This document shows, piece after piece, positions 9,368 through 18,456 of a DNA stretch of 64,000 bases. The translations under genes and the position numbers were made by a program. The DNA is from Planctomycetota bacterium (GTDB lineage Bacteria > Planctomycetota > B15-G4): assembly GCA_021604805.1 (NCBI GenBank), contig BQJR01000004.1, forward strand, positions 186,001 through 250,000, given 5' to 3'. Every line of letters begins with the position of its first letter. The stretch's first letter is position 1. Under the pieces are notes generated by a model, which saw only the letters and a list, made by a program, of their open reading frames with translations, ran no database searches and was not told the origin of the DNA.

Positions 9368-10216
9368 ATGGGCGGCGTGATCGACTCCACCCATCGCGAC
9401 CTGCCGCCGCCGAAGCGCGCGTGGATCCTGGCCCAGAGCTGGTGCGAACTGCTCTTCGCGCACTGGTCCTTCAGCCCCGCCGCGATCCGCCCGCTGCTGC
9501 CGCCGGGCCTCATGCTCGACACCTTCGGCGGGCGCGCCTGGATCGGCGTGGTGCCCTTCCGCATGGCCGACGTGCACCCGCGTGGCCTCCCCGGCCTCCC
9601 CGGCGCGCGCGCCTTCCCCGAGCTCAACGTGCGCACCTATGTCACGGTGGGCGAGCTGCGCGGCGTGTACTTCTTCAGCCTCGACGCCACGAGCAAGCTC
9701 GCCATCGCCGCCGCACGCGCCTGGTTCAAGCTGCCCTACCACCACGCACGCATGCGCTCGGAACGCGACGGCGACGTGATCCACTACAGCTGCGAGCGCA
9801 CGGCGCAGGCCGCGGGCCATGAGCGCGCGCGCGCGGCGCGGGCCAGTCGACCCGGCACGTCGTCATCGCACACGCAGTCGGAACGCGAACACGCGCCCCC
9901 GCGCTTCGAGGCCGACTACGCCCCCACCGGCCCCGTGACGCTTGCCGAGCCCAAGAGCCTCGAGCGCTGGCTCACCGAACGCTACCTCTTGTTCTCCGTG
10001 GCGCCCGATGGTCGTGTGCTCCGTGGCGACGTGCACCACGCGCCCTGGCCGCTGCAACCCGCGCGCGCCGAGCTCCGCGTGAACACGATGCTCGAACCGC
10101 TCGGGCTCGAACTCCCCGGCCCGCCCGAGTCGCTGCTCTACGCCGAGCGCGTGGACGTGCAGACCTGGTCGCCGCGCACGGCGTACCGCCCGGTGTCAGC
10201 CGGACGCCGCGAGTGA
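9368..10216 (+). CDS. DUF2071 / YqjF-family protein
   Basis: A 282-residue protein of the DUF2071 family (COG3361). Family hallmarks are visible: a start segment with WELLFAHW-like wording (here CELLFAHWSFSP), then LLPPGL, GRAWIGVVPF, ELNVRTYV, GVYFFSLDA, the YHHARM segment near residue 125, and a C-terminal PPESLLYAERVDVQTW. The biochemical role of the family is not known; the fold is related to acetoacetate-decarboxylase-like beta barrels. An insert of about 30 residues rich in Ala, Arg and Ser (around residues 150-180) is longer than usual. It is transcribed divergently from the sulfatase, with a gap of at most 230 bases that holds no other gene. Confidence 0.88.
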   Translation: MGGVIDSTHRDLPPPKRAWILAQSWCELLFAHWSFSPAAIRPLLPPGLMLDTFGGRAWIGVVPFRMADVHPRGLPGLPGARAFPELNVRTYVTVGELRGVYFFSLDATSKLAIAAARAWFKLPYHHARMRSERDGDVIHYSCERTAQAAGHERARAARASRPGTSSSHTQSEREHAPPRFEADYAPTGPVTLAEPKSLERWLTERYLLFSVAPDGRVLRGDVHHAPWPLQPARAELRVNTMLEPLGLELPGPPESLLYAERVDVQTWSPRTAYRPVSAGRRE

Positions 10217-10299
10217 GCCTTCCGCCGTGGCGCTGAACGCGGCGCCGTGCGCGAGCTGCTGCACGACTCGCGCGCGGGGAGCGCGTGTCGCGCTGCGCC

Positions 10300-11517
10300 T
10301 CAGTCCTCGAAGAGCGCCGTGAAGTCGGGGTAGCCCTCGTCGGCGAGTTGCTCGGCCGGGATGAAGCGCAGCGAGGCCGAGTTGATGCAGTAGCGCAAGC
10401 CCGTGGGCGCCGGACCGTCGCGGAACACGTGACCGAGGTGCGAGTCGGCGTGCACGCTGCGCACCTCCGTGCGCGAAGTGAACAGCGAGTTGTCTTCGTG
10501 CAGCGTGATGTTCTCGGGCGCCACAAGCTGCCAGAAGCTCGGCCAACCGGAGCGCGAGTCGTACTTGTGCGTGGAGCTGAACAGCGGCTCGCCCGACACG
10601 ATGTCCACGTAGAGTCCGGCGCGCTTGTTGTCGTTGTAAGCGTTGCGGAACGGCGGCTCGGTGCCTTCCTCTTGCGTGACTTCGTACTGCAGCGGCGTGA
10701 GACGCTTGGCGATCTCTTCCTCGCTGGGACGCGTCCAGCGCGCCGACGCATGCGGCGCATCCGGCACCTCGGGCGCTTGGATCTCCACGTGGCGCTCGCT
10801 GCCCCAGACCGCGTCGAGGAACTGATCGCGCCCCGAACCACGGCGATAGCTGAAGTAGCGATCGGGGTTCTTCATCCAGAAGTCCTGGTGACCGACCTCG
10901 GCCGGCCAGAAGGCTTCGAAATCGCTGATCGGCGTGACGATCGGGTCGCTGAAACGCCCCGATTCGGCCAGCGCCTGCTTCGAGGCTTCGGCCAGCGCGC
11001 GCTGCTGATCGCCGTGCACGAAGATCTCGGCGCGGTACTGCGGACCGCGGTCCACGAACTGCCCGCCCGCGTCGGTGGGATCCATCTCGCGCCAGAACAC
11101 CTGCAGCAGCTGCGCGTAGTCGATGAGCGCCGGGTCGTAGAGCACTTGCACGGCCTCGGTGTGACTTGTCTTGCCGTAGGACACGTCGTGATAAGTGGGA
11201 TTGGTTTCGGGGCCGCCGCTGTAACCGGAGATCACGGCGCGCACGCCGGGCAACTTCTCGAAGGGCGTCTCCACGCACCAGAAGCAGCCGCCCGCGAAGG
11301 TGGCCACGGCTTCACCCGCCTTCGGCTCAGCGATCACCAAGGGCGCGAGCGCGCCGTAGTTGCCGCTGGGGATCGCAGCGCGCTCGGCTTCGAGTTCGGC
11401 GCGCGTGAACGAGTGGGCGGAAGACGCCGCCGAAACGTGTTCCGTCGCGCGCTCGCTCGGAGCGCAGGCGGCCAACACGAAGCAGCACAAGAGAGCAGTA
11501 CGGACAAGGATCGACAC
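10300..11517 (-). CDS. msrAB: Lipoprotein peptide-methionine sulfoxide reductase MsrA-MsrB fusion
   Basis: A 405-residue bifunctional enzyme that reduces both epimers of methionine sulfoxide in proteins. MsrA part: GCFWC (residues 77-81) with the catalytic Cys 78, followed by [12 protein letters not shown]. MsrB part: [32 protein letters not shown] and the catalytic Cys 377 in [11 protein letters not shown]. The structural zinc CxxC pairs of some MsrB proteins are absent, as in many bacterial fusions. A GTG at 11517 is chosen as start: it has GGAG seven bases upstream and gives a perfect lipoprotein signal with lipobox VLAAC (Cys 18). A TTG at 11547 would add ten residues. It likely repairs proteins outside the cytoplasm, like Neisseria PilB. 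Confidence 0.94.
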   Translation of the reverse strand: MSILVRTALLCCFVLAACAPSERATEHVSAASSAHSFTRAELEAERAAIPSGNYGALAPLVIAEPKAGEAVATFAGGCFWCVETPFEKLPGVRAVISGYSGGPETNPTYHDVSYGKTSHTEAVQVLYDPALIDYAQLLQVFWREMDPTDAGGQFVDRGPQYRAEIFVHGDQQRALAEASKQALAESGRFSDPIVTPISDFEAFWPAEVGHQDFWMKNPDRYFSYRRGSGRDQFLDAVWGSERHVEIQAPEVPDAPHASARWTRPSEEEIAKRLTPLQYEVTQEEGTEPPFRNAYNDNKRAGLYVDIVSGEPLFSSTHKYDSRSGWPSFWQLVAPENITLHEDNSLFTSRTEVRSVHADSHLGHVFRDGPAPTGLRYCINSASLRFIPAEQLADEGYPDFTALFED

Positions 11518-11591
11518 GGCAACACTCCGGGAGAAGTCGGGCCACAAGCGCGGTGAGATGGAGCGCAGCCCGAGAGGTCACGCGAAAATCA

Positions 11592-12815
11592 TCATCGCAT
11601 CCCAGACGCGCCGGGCGCCCGGGCCATGGCCGGCGCCTTTCGCAGCAGCTCTCGTAGGGCCGCCTCGGCTGCGGCCAAGCGCACCCCGGATCGGCCGTCG
11701 AGGGGCAGATCGGGGCGCTCGAGGCCGCGCGTCTGCACAAAAGTCTCGAGTTTCCCAGGCGACGCGTGCGTGAGATTCGACCAGAGCGATTTCAGCGCAT
11801 GAGTGCTCGGCGAGCTGCTGTCGAACCACGCGAGCATCGTGAGCACCGCGGGGTGCCAGCTCGCCACGAGATCGGTGGGACGCCGAAACGCGCGCCAGTC
11901 CGCGGCGAGCTGCGCGGGCGAGGTCGCCTCGCGCCAACGCTCGGCAGGCACGCCGAGATGCGCGAGTTGTGCCTCGGGCGGCGCGTTGCCCACGGGCTGC
12001 ACGAGCGCATCGAAGGTCTCGCGGGTGGCGGGGCGCCACGCACTCCAGCGCAGCAACTGGCGCGTGCGGCCGGGCAGGGTCGGATCGAGCGGCGCGGTCT
12101 CGCCGTAGACCAGGAGCACGTCGTCGGGGCGGGCGAGGAGTTCGGCCGGCACCGCGCGCGAGGGACGTGGCTTGCGCTGTTGGTAGCGGGAGTGCTTGCC
12201 GTCACGCGACATGAACTCGGCTTGGGCGTCGATCATCTCATCGAAGGCTTGCAGCAAGGCGGCGGCGTTCACCGTTCCGGGCTCGAGCAGGTGCAGCGCT
12301 TCGAGGATCGCCTCGATCGTGGACACGCAGTGCGGCGCGGGCGGCTTGCGGATGCGGTAGCGGCTCGGCGCGCGCGGCGTGAACGCCACCTGCGGCAAGG
12401 CGCGCAACCACGCGTTCTCGCGATACAGCTGACGCGCTTGACGCCAGGTGCCGTCGAGCACGATCAGCTGCTGCGGGCGGGGCGAGGCAGCGTCGAGCTC
12501 GTTGAGTGAGCGTGCTTGCGGGCCCGGATAGAGCAAGGCCACGTCGTCGAGCAAGGGCGGACGCGCGATCGGGCCCGCCACCTCACGCACCGTCGCGGCG
12601 GTCAAGCCGAGCCGCGCGAGGCGTGCGGTCCCCACCGGGTGGAAGCGTTCGCGGTGATGCTGCAGCACGAGCACCTGCGTGCGGTGACGCAGCTCGGGCA
12701 CGCGCGCACACACGCACAAGCGCGCCGGCTTGCGGCAGGCGTAGCAGGTGGCGCGCGCGGAAGGTTGCTCGGAAACAGTCACGCCCGGAGCATGGCGACA
12801 GGCGCGCGCGAGCAC
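11592..12815 (-). CDS. DTW-domain tRNA-uridine aminocarboxypropyltransferase with C-terminal extension
   Basis: The first 200 residues or so are a DTW/TapT-type domain, which transfers the aminocarboxypropyl group of S-adenosylmethionine to uridine in tRNA (acp3U). It has the Cys cluster C24, C27, C34, C36 for zinc, the DGTW motif (121-124) and the STIEAI segment (165-170). Known DTW proteins have about 200-250 residues; this one has 407. The extra C-terminal 180 residues resemble a degenerate DnaQ-type exonuclease fold in places (VYGET, ETFDALVQP, a LASWHP segment), though the acidic catalytic residues seem mostly lost; that comparison is an inference. The start is GTG at 12815; another GTG at 12782 is possible. 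The gene lies downstream of no clear operon partner. Confidence 0.88.
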   Translation of the reverse strand: MLARACRHAPGVTVSEQPSARATCYACRKPARLCVCARVPELRHRTQVLVLQHHRERFHPVGTARLARLGLTAATVREVAGPIARPPLLDDVALLYPGPQARSLNELDAASPRPQQLIVLDGTWRQARQLYRENAWLRALPQVAFTPRAPSRYRIRKPPAPHCVSTIEAILEALHLLEPGTVNAAALLQAFDEMIDAQAEFMSRDGKHSRYQQRKPRPSRAVPAELLARPDDVLLVYGETAPLDPTLPGRTRQLLRWSAWRPATRETFDALVQPVGNAPPEAQLAHLGVPAERWREATSPAQLAADWRAFRRPTDLVASWHPAVLTMLAWFDSSSPSTHALKSLWSNLTHASPGKLETFVQTRGLERPDLPLDGRSGVRLAAAEAALRELLRKAPAMARAPGASGMR

Positions 12816-12874
12816 CAGCGCTTCTCACGCGCGGCGCAGGACGCACGCCGTGGAAGCGAATGCCGCTGCGCGCA

Positions 12875-12899
12875 GTCGGCCCCGCAGCAGGGGGCTGGC
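12875..12899 (-). terminator. Possible hairpin terminator after the TonB operon
   Basis: About nine base pairs, including wobble pairs, can form around a CCCC/GGGG core with a loop of about seven bases. It lies 21 bases beyond the stop of the last gene of the TonB operon (12920). There is no U-tract, so it would act only as a weak or factor-dependent terminator. Confidence 0.25.
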
Positions 12900-12919
12900 G
12901 AGCGCGCTCGTCGTCCGGC

Positions 12920-14296
12920 TCAGCTGCGCACGTTCGCCAAGCGCTTCACCTGCTCCAAGTACTCGGCGATCGCTTCGCGCGGCTTCAGCGACTGCGCGCG
13001 CGTGAGCAGCGGCAGCGCCTCGGCGTAGCGGCTCTGTCCCACGAGCAGTTGCGCGTGACGCACCTTGGCGTCGGCTTCGAAGGCCTCGAGGTTGGCGGCG
13101 CGTTCGAAGTAGAAGATGGCCTGCTCGGCGTCGCCACCGCGCTCGGAATGCTGACCGAGCAAGATCAGGGCGTCGCCATCGAAGGGATCCAACGCCACGA
13201 TCTCCTCGAGCAAGCGCGCCTCTTCGTCGCTGGCACCGCGGGCCACAGCCACGCGCGCACGCAGGCGCAGCAGTTCCTTGCGCTGACTGTCTTCGAGCAA
13301 GCCGGCTTTGAGCGTCTCCACGCTCTGCACGAGGTGTTCGGCTTCGTCGAGCGCGCCGCGGCCTGCCATCACCTGCGCCGCACGCAACGCACGCGCGGGG
13401 TCGGCGCTCGTGTCGAGTTCCAGCGCACGCACGTAGCGCTCCACGCCGAGTTCGAAGAGCTGCTCGTTGATGTAGATGTCGCCGAGCATGTTCAGGCTGG
13501 CCGCGCTCGAGCCGCCGAGCTGGTCGGCGAGCTCGAAGTTCTCGGCGGCACGCAAGGGTTCCTTCAACCCGATGTACGCGTTGGCTTGCAACATCCACAG
13601 GTCGGCGCGTTCAGGTTGCTCGGCGATCAAGATGTCGCAGAGCGCCACGGCGTCGGCGTAGCGCGCCTGCTCGAAGAGGCTGCGCGCGAGGCCCATCTTC
13701 CAGTCGAGCGTTGCGGGATCCATGAGGATCGCCATGCGGTAGGCCGACTCGGCGGAGATCTGGTTGCCCAGGTTCGCCGACGCGTAGCCCAACAGGCCGT
13801 AGGTCGTGGCGCTGGCGCCGCCGAACTCGAGCACCTTGGTGAAAGCCGGCAGCGCTGCGGCGAAGTCGTTGCGACGCACATGCACGTAGCCGAGGTTGTT
13901 CCAGGCGCGCCGGAACTTGGGGTGCTTCGCCACGGCGCTCGCGTAGTGCTGCGCGGCGCGCTCCAACTCCTCGGCCTCGAAGTGCAGGTTCGCCAAGGTG
14001 AAGTCGAAGACCGCGCTGCTGGCGTCGCCCAGGTTCTTCTCGAGCAGCTCGATGGCCTTGTCGCGCTCGCTCTTGCCGAGGTACTCGAGCACCTTCTGCA
14101 TGCGATCACGCTCGGTGGACGTGAGCCCCGGCTCCACCTCGGTGTCGCTGAGGTAACTGCGCGTGAACTCGGCCTGGAAGGCGGGCTGACTCCACAGCGA
14201 AAGCGTGTCGCCCTCGGCAACCTGCGGCGCCGCGATCGCCGTCGCGCTCGCGAGGAACGCGAAAGACAAGCTCGTCAACACGGTGAAACACTTCAT
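12920..14296 (-). CDS. Periplasmic TPR protein of the TonB/ExbBD operon
   Basis: A 458-residue exported TPR protein, the last gene of the TonB operon. A short signal peptide (MKCFTVLTSLSFAFLASATAIA) is followed by about ten TPR or TPR-like helix pairs; clear units include AWNNLGYVHVRRNDFAAAL, LDWKMGLARSLFEQARYADA and LILLGQHSERGGDAEQAI. In TonB2-type clusters of Vibrio and Shewanella a TPR protein also follows tonB; it is thought to assist complex assembly or receptor contact. The start at ATG 14296 is chosen over TTG 14305 because GAAGGGT lies upstream at a suitable distance. The gene starts five bases after the tonB stop. Confidence 0.9.
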   Translation of the reverse strand: MKCFTVLTSLSFAFLASATAIAAPQVAEGDTLSLWSQPAFQAEFTRSYLSDTEVEPGLTSTERDRMQKVLEYLGKSERDKAIELLEKNLGDASSAVFDFTLANLHFEAEELERAAQHYASAVAKHPKFRRAWNNLGYVHVRRNDFAAALPAFTKVLEFGGASATTYGLLGYASANLGNQISAESAYRMAILMDPATLDWKMGLARSLFEQARYADAVALCDILIAEQPERADLWMLQANAYIGLKEPLRAAENFELADQLGGSSAASLNMLGDIYINEQLFELGVERYVRALELDTSADPARALRAAQVMAGRGALDEAEHLVQSVETLKAGLLEDSQRKELLRLRARVAVARGASDEEARLLEEIVALDPFDGDALILLGQHSERGGDAEQAIFYFERAANLEAFEADAKVRHAQLLVGQSRYAEALPLLTRAQSLKPREAIAEYLEQVKRLANVRS

Positions 14297-14301
14297 CGGA
14301 C

Positions 14302-14967
14302 TCAACCCTTCGGAAAGGTGACCGGCACGCGCATACGGAAGCTCACGGCCTCGCCTTTGCGCTTACCCGGCTCGAACTTCCATTGCTTGACGGCGTTGAG
14401 CGCGGCGCGCTCGAACGCGGGATTCGTGGACTTCTGCACCTTGGGGCTGTCGACCTTCCCGCGCTCATCCACCACGAACAGGATGTAGACGGTGGCCGGC
14501 GCCTGCTTGCGCAACTTGTCACTCACCGACGGGCTCGGCTGGTACACGATGCGCGGCTTCTGGTCGAGGTCGGCGAGGTCGAAGAGTTCGTTGAGCCCGC
14601 CGCCACCCTCCGCGGCGTCGCCGAGCTTCACTTCGAAGTCGGCGCTGCCCCAGCCGTCACCGAAACCCGGGTTGAGCGCGAGCTCGAGCTGCGCCAGGTC
14701 GAGCGGCTGCGTGTCTTCGGTGAGTTCGGGCGGCGGCTCTTCGGGCTCGGGTTCCTCTTCGGGCTCTTCTTCGACCGGTGGCGGAGGCGGCGGCGGCTCG
14801 GCCACCGTGTCGATGCCTTGCACCATCGTGTCGTGTTTGGGCGGTGCCGTGAGCGCTTGCAACAGCGGCAGCACCAAGAAGAAAGCCAGCGTGAACGCCG
14901 CGGCGCCGACCACCACGGTGGCGCGCTCGAGGAGCAACTTCAGCAGCGGTGTCTCGTGGCGTTTCAC
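14302..14967 (-). CDS. tonB: TonB energy-transducing protein
   Basis: A 221-residue TonB. It has one N-terminal transmembrane helix (about residues 15-39), a periplasmic linker with a Pro run (residues 58-64) and then a Pro/Glu-rich stretch (PVEEEPEEEPEPEEPPPEL), and a C-terminal TonB domain (about 140-220) with VDERGKVDSPKV, FERAALNAVKQWKFEPG and a final RVPVTF strand. The protein couples proton-motive force harvested by ExbB/ExbD to outer-membrane receptors, here most likely the one encoded at 18457-21489 in the same operon. The start codon is GTG. The gene begins 10 bases after exbD and is followed closely by the TPR gene. Confidence 0.95.
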   Translation of the reverse strand: MKRHETPLLKLLLERATVVVGAAAFTLAFFLVLPLLQALTAPPKHDTMVQGIDTVAEPPPPPPPVEEEPEEEPEPEEPPPELTEDTQPLDLAQLELALNPGFGDGWGSADFEVKLGDAAEGGGGLNELFDLADLDQKPRIVYQPSPSVSDKLRKQAPATVYILFVVDERGKVDSPKVQKSTNPAFERAALNAVKQWKFEPGKRKGEAVSFRMRVPVTFPKG

Positions 14968-14977
14968 GGTGTGCGTC

Positions 14978-15391
14978 TCAGCTCGCCTTCGCGGAGGTGG
15001 CGAGGCTGACCTTGGTGGCGCCGGCGAGCTTGGCTTCGTCGATGATGCGCACGAGCAGTCCCGACTGCGCGGCCTGGTCGGCCTGGATGATCACCGGCAC
15101 GTCTTCCTTCTGGATCATGCGACGCACGAGCGGCTGCACGCCGCTGATCCCGATCTCGCGACCGCCAAACACGACTTCACCCTTGGCGGTGAGCGCGATG
15201 AGGATGCTGGTCTTCTCCAAACGCGAGGCCGACGCGGCTTGCGGCTTGTCGACCTCCACGCCGGTCTCGTCCACGAAGGTGGTCGTCACGATGAAGAAGA
15301 TCAGCAGGATGAACACGCAGTCCATGAGCGGCGACATGTCGATCGCGGTCTCGTCACCGGCATCTGCGGCGGCTTGGCTGAAGCGTCCCAT
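14978..15391 (-). CDS. exbD: ExbD/TolR-family biopolymer transporter
   Basis: A 137-residue ExbD. A short cytoplasmic N-terminus with IDMSPLMDCVFILLIFF leads into one transmembrane helix; Asp 24 corresponds to the essential proton-carrying Asp 25 of E. coli ExbD. The periplasmic domain follows the usual pattern, with the motif VPVIIQADQAAQSGLLVRIID near the C-terminus. It works with the ExbB encoded just upstream in the operon and with TonB downstream. Length and layout are normal for the family. Confidence 0.95.
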   Translation of the reverse strand: MGRFSQAAADAGDETAIDMSPLMDCVFILLIFFIVTTTFVDETGVEVDKPQAASASRLEKTSILIALTAKGEVVFGGREIGISGVQPLVRRMIQKEDVPVIIQADQAAQSGLLVRIIDEAKLAGATKVSLATSAKAS

Positions 15392-15439
15392 GTGGTCAGT
15401 CTCGGAGTGGGAGTCGGAAGCTGTGGCGCGCGAACAGGA

Positions 15440-16078
15440 TCACGCGGCCTCGGCGAGTGGGCGTGTGCGGTGGTGCAAGGTCTGCGCGCACACGCTCTCG
15501 AGGTGCGCGAGGAAGACCTTGTAGCGTTGGTAGTCGCGCGAGAGCTTGTAGTGGAAGAACAGCCCGGGCAGCGCGATGACGAGGCCGGTCTCGGTGGTGA
15601 TCAGCGCTTCGGAGATGCCGGCGGCGATCATGCCCATGGTCTGGTCGCCGCCCGAGCCGCTGGCCAGGGCGCCGAAGGTCGTGAGCATGCCGGTGACGGT
15701 GCCGAGCAAGCCCACCAGCGGCGCCGCGCTCACGCAGATCTTCATCACGCGCAGGTCGCGCTCCAGCGGCGGCGTCTCGGTGCTGCGCAACTGCCGGAAG
15801 AAGAACGTGGTCTGCTTGAGTGACACGCCGCCCGTGACGAAGTCGAGCAGCTCACCGATGCGACCGCGACGCTCCTCGGGGTGATCGATCCAGTGACGCC
15901 ACGTGGCTTCGGGCAACGAACGGAAGGCCTTCTTGCGCAGCTGGAACCAGAGGTGCAGCCCCATCGCGAACATCGCGAAGGAGATCACCCCGATGGCGAT
16001 CATGGCCCAACCACCCTCGGACCAGATCCTGCGGGCGTCGTCCCAGGACTGCAGGGCTTGTTCCAGCCAAGCATCCAT
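15440..16078 (-). CDS. exbB: ExbB/TolQ-family proton channel
   Basis: A 212-residue MotA/TolQ/ExbB channel protein with three transmembrane helices (about residues 22-45, 118-140 and 162-185). The core motif APLVGLLGTVTGM and the following AAGISEALITTETGLVIALPGLF are classic for the family. With ExbD it forms the proton channel that powers TonB. In this operon it is the short ExbB2-type protein, distinct from the longer TtpC-like paralogue encoded three bases upstream. The gene is separated from exbD by 48 bases. Confidence 0.95.
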   Translation of the reverse strand: MDAWLEQALQSWDDARRIWSEGGWAMIAIGVISFAMFAMGLHLWFQLRKKAFRSLPEATWRHWIDHPEERRGRIGELLDFVTGGVSLKQTTFFFRQLRSTETPPLERDLRVMKICVSAAPLVGLLGTVTGMLTTFGALASGSGGDQTMGMIAAGISEALITTETGLVIALPGLFFHYKLSRDYQRYKVFLAHLESVCAQTLHHRTRPLAEAA

Positions 16079-16081
16079 TGA

Positions 16082-17596
16082 TCAGACGCCCACCGGTTCG
16101 GGTGCTGAGCGCGGCGCGGGCGCGCGTTCGTCGAAATCGGGCACCTGCAGTTCGCGGGAAGCGACGCTCGCAGCCTTGTCGGCCTGGTTCACGAAGGCCA
16201 CCGCCGAGCTCTCCATCTGACTCACGACGCCGCGCACCTTGCGCGACAAGAACGCGTGCAGCAGCAGCGACGGGATCGCCACGATCAGTCCGAACTTGGT
16301 CGTGATGAGCGCCTCGGAGATACCGCCCGAGAGGCTCTTCACGTCGCCGGAACCGAACACGGTAATCAGCTTGAAGGTGTTGATGATGCCGGTGACGGTG
16401 CCGAGCAGCCCGAGCAAGGGGGCCGAGGCCGCGCAGATCGCGATGAAGGGCAGGAAGCGCTCGAGCTTGAGCCGCGCCGTGAGCACGCGCTCGTACATCA
16501 GCTCCTCGATGAGTTCGCGCGACTCGTGCAGGTTCGCCACGCCAGTGGCGAGCATCGAACCCACGGGGCCGCGCAACTTGAGCACCTTCTCGGTGGCGGC
16601 TTCGGTGTCGCGCTTGGCGACGGCGTCGAGCAGACCATCGATCTGTTTCTGCGACGGCTTGCGCAGGAAGGCCAAGCTGAGCCACTTGCCGAGCGCGATG
16701 AGCATGGCGGCCGCGGCCATGGCCAGGATCGGCCACATCACGGCGCCACCCTTCTGCACGTGCTCGAGGAAGCTCTCTTGCGTGGCTTCGATCTTGTGCG
16801 CGTTGCCCATCGTGGGGTCGAGCGGCAGCGCGCCCACGCCGCTGGCCACGAGCTGGTCGGCCACGGCGAGCGTCTCGGGGTTGGCGAAGGCGATCACGGT
16901 GGGCTCGAGCGAACCGAGGCGCTGCTCCGCGCTCCCGACCACGCCGCCGTCGTCGGAGCGGAACAAGGCCGTCGGACCCACGAGCGCCACCTGTCCGTGC
17001 TGCACGAGGCCTTCGGCGTCGACGGCGTTGGCGGGGAAGCGCGCGCCACCGAGGGCGTCGTCGAGCCGCTCGAGCGACAACTGCAGCAGCCCGATCTCCG
17101 CGGCGTACACCTCATCCTGGTCGAGGTTGCTGTTCTCGAGCGCGAGGCGCGTGTGCTCCAACGGTTCGGCGTAGCGCTGCAGCTCGACGATGTGCAGGCG
17201 GCTCTCGAAGTTGCGTGCGTACTCGCTGAGCAGGTTCGAGAGGTAGCCGGCTTCGTCGCGCCGCGATCCGATCTCGGTGCGCAGGTTGGTCAGGTCGAGC
17301 GTGCGACTGTCGAGCAAGCGCGTGACTTGCTGGTACTCGGCGCGCACGGCGGAGAGTTCGGATTCGGCGTCGCGCAGCTCGCGGTTGAGCGGCACCTGCT
17401 CGGCCTGGATCGCAGCGCGCAGCTCGTCGAGTTCGCCGACTGCGTCGTTGAGCCGCTGCTCCACGCTCTGCGACGCGCCGTCGAAACCCGACGCGGGGAG
17501 CAGAGCTGCCGCCCCACTCGCGGCGTCTTGCTGAGCCGAGAGCGGGAACGCGCAAGCGAGGAACGCAGCCAAGGTGTTCGTGATGCGAGCGTTCAT
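16082..17596 (-). CDS. TtpC-like MotA/TolQ/ExbB protein with periplasmic coiled-coil domain
   Basis: A 504-residue protein. A signal peptide (to about residue 21, SAQQD) is followed by a long periplasmic part with an extended coiled coil (about 45-150), then a MotA/TolQ/ExbB domain with three transmembrane helices (about 275-465) and the motif APLLGLLGTVTGIINTF, then a Pro/Ala-rich tail. This layout matches TtpC, the extra ExbB-like component of the TonB2 systems of Vibrio and Shewanella, which is needed for receptor energisation there. The start at 17596 forms an ATGA overlap with the DUF3450 gene; the longer open frame to 17719 lies inside that gene and is arginine-rich, so it is not used. 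The role in this organism is inferred from synteny. Confidence 0.92.
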   Translation of the reverse strand: MNARITNTLAAFLACAFPLSAQQDAASGAAALLPASGFDGASQSVEQRLNDAVGELDELRAAIQAEQVPLNRELRDAESELSAVRAEYQQVTRLLDSRTLDLTNLRTEIGSRRDEAGYLSNLLSEYARNFESRLHIVELQRYAEPLEHTRLALENSNLDQDEVYAAEIGLLQLSLERLDDALGGARFPANAVDAEGLVQHGQVALVGPTALFRSDDGGVVGSAEQRLGSLEPTVIAFANPETLAVADQLVASGVGALPLDPTMGNAHKIEATQESFLEHVQKGGAVMWPILAMAAAAMLIALGKWLSLAFLRKPSQKQIDGLLDAVAKRDTEAATEKVLKLRGPVGSMLATGVANLHESRELIEELMYERVLTARLKLERFLPFIAICAASAPLLGLLGTVTGIINTFKLITVFGSGDVKSLSGGISEALITTKFGLIVAIPSLLLHAFLSRKVRGVVSQMESSAVAFVNQADKAASVASRELQVPDFDERAPAPRSAPEPVGV

Positions 17597-18426
17597 GAGC
17601 CCGACTCCTGATCGATGTGCATGGGCAGGGGCACGAAGGCCGCGGGTTGCTCGGCTTGCGCGATGGCGATGGCCTGGCGGATCTTGGCGGCGGCTTGGTT
17701 GGCCGGACGCCAACTCCAACCGTCGGGGCCCGCGCTGCCCACACCCGCGAGCGTGCCGCTGGCGTTGGCGTAGTAACCCTGGCTCACGCCGAGGTAGAGC
17801 GAGGTGACTTCCACGCTGCTGCCGTCGGGCAGACGACGCACCTCGCTGGCGAGCGTGATCTCGCCGTGGAACTTGTTCACCTCGTTGAGCACCCCGACGA
17901 TGTTCTGGAAGCGCTCGCCGAGCCCGAGCTTGGTGTCGGCGGGATCCTCGGGGAAGCGCTGACTCAGCGGCTTCACCTTCTCGCGGATCGGGTCGGGCAG
18001 ACGCGCGAGCAGCGTGCGCGTGCGGGTCTCCAAGGCGAGCACGGTGGCGGCCAGTTCGGTCGCGGAGAGCTTGAGCGCCTCGTTCTCATCGAAGAGCTCG
18101 GCGCGCTTGGCGTCGGTTTCGGCGATGGTCGCCTCGGCCTCGCCGACGCGCTCGCGGAAGCTGTCGATCTCCGCGCCCATGACCTCGATGCGGTCCACGA
18201 GCACTTCGCGACCGAGCACCCAGTCGCGCTTCTCTTGGCTGAGCAAGCGGCGCGTGGCGACCCATTCGGAGAGCGCACTGCGCGTGTCGGCGATGGCGGG
18301 CTTGCTGCTCTCGACGTCGTCGTCGAGCCGCGCGGGCGCGAAGCCGGGCAGCAAGCTGGCGCCGAGCAACACCGGCAGCGCGACGCCGAGACGCACGTGC
18401 GACAGAGAGGATTCACGGAAGGTCAT
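17593..18426 (-). CDS. DUF3450 protein of the TonB2/TtpC system
   Basis: A 277-residue periplasmic DUF3450 protein. After the signal peptide (to about residue 33) comes a long coiled coil (about 40-140), then the family signature LGERFQNIVGVLNEVNKFHGEITL (described by its key residues at about 169-192) and a compact C-terminal part with LYLGVSQGYYAN. DUF3450 genes are regularly found next to ttpC-exbB-exbD-tonB clusters; their exact task is unknown, probably a structural link between the inner-membrane complex and the envelope. It lies 30 bases after the receptor gene and overlaps the TtpC-like gene by four bases, so the operon is translationally tight. Confidence 0.92.
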   Translation of the reverse strand: MTFRESSLSHVRLGVALPVLLGASLLPGFAPARLDDDVESSKPAIADTRSALSEWVATRRLLSQEKRDWVLGREVLVDRIEVMGAEIDSFRERVGEAEATIAETDAKRAELFDENEALKLSATELAATVLALETRTRTLLARLPDPIREKVKPLSQRFPEDPADTKLGLGERFQNIVGVLNEVNKFHGEITLASEVRRLPDGSSVEVTSLYLGVSQGYYANASGTLAGVGSAGPDGWSWRPANQAAAKIRQAIAIAQAEQPAAFVPLPMHIDQESGS

Positions 18427-18456
18427 GGCTTCACTCGCAACGGGGTGAGTCGTGGG

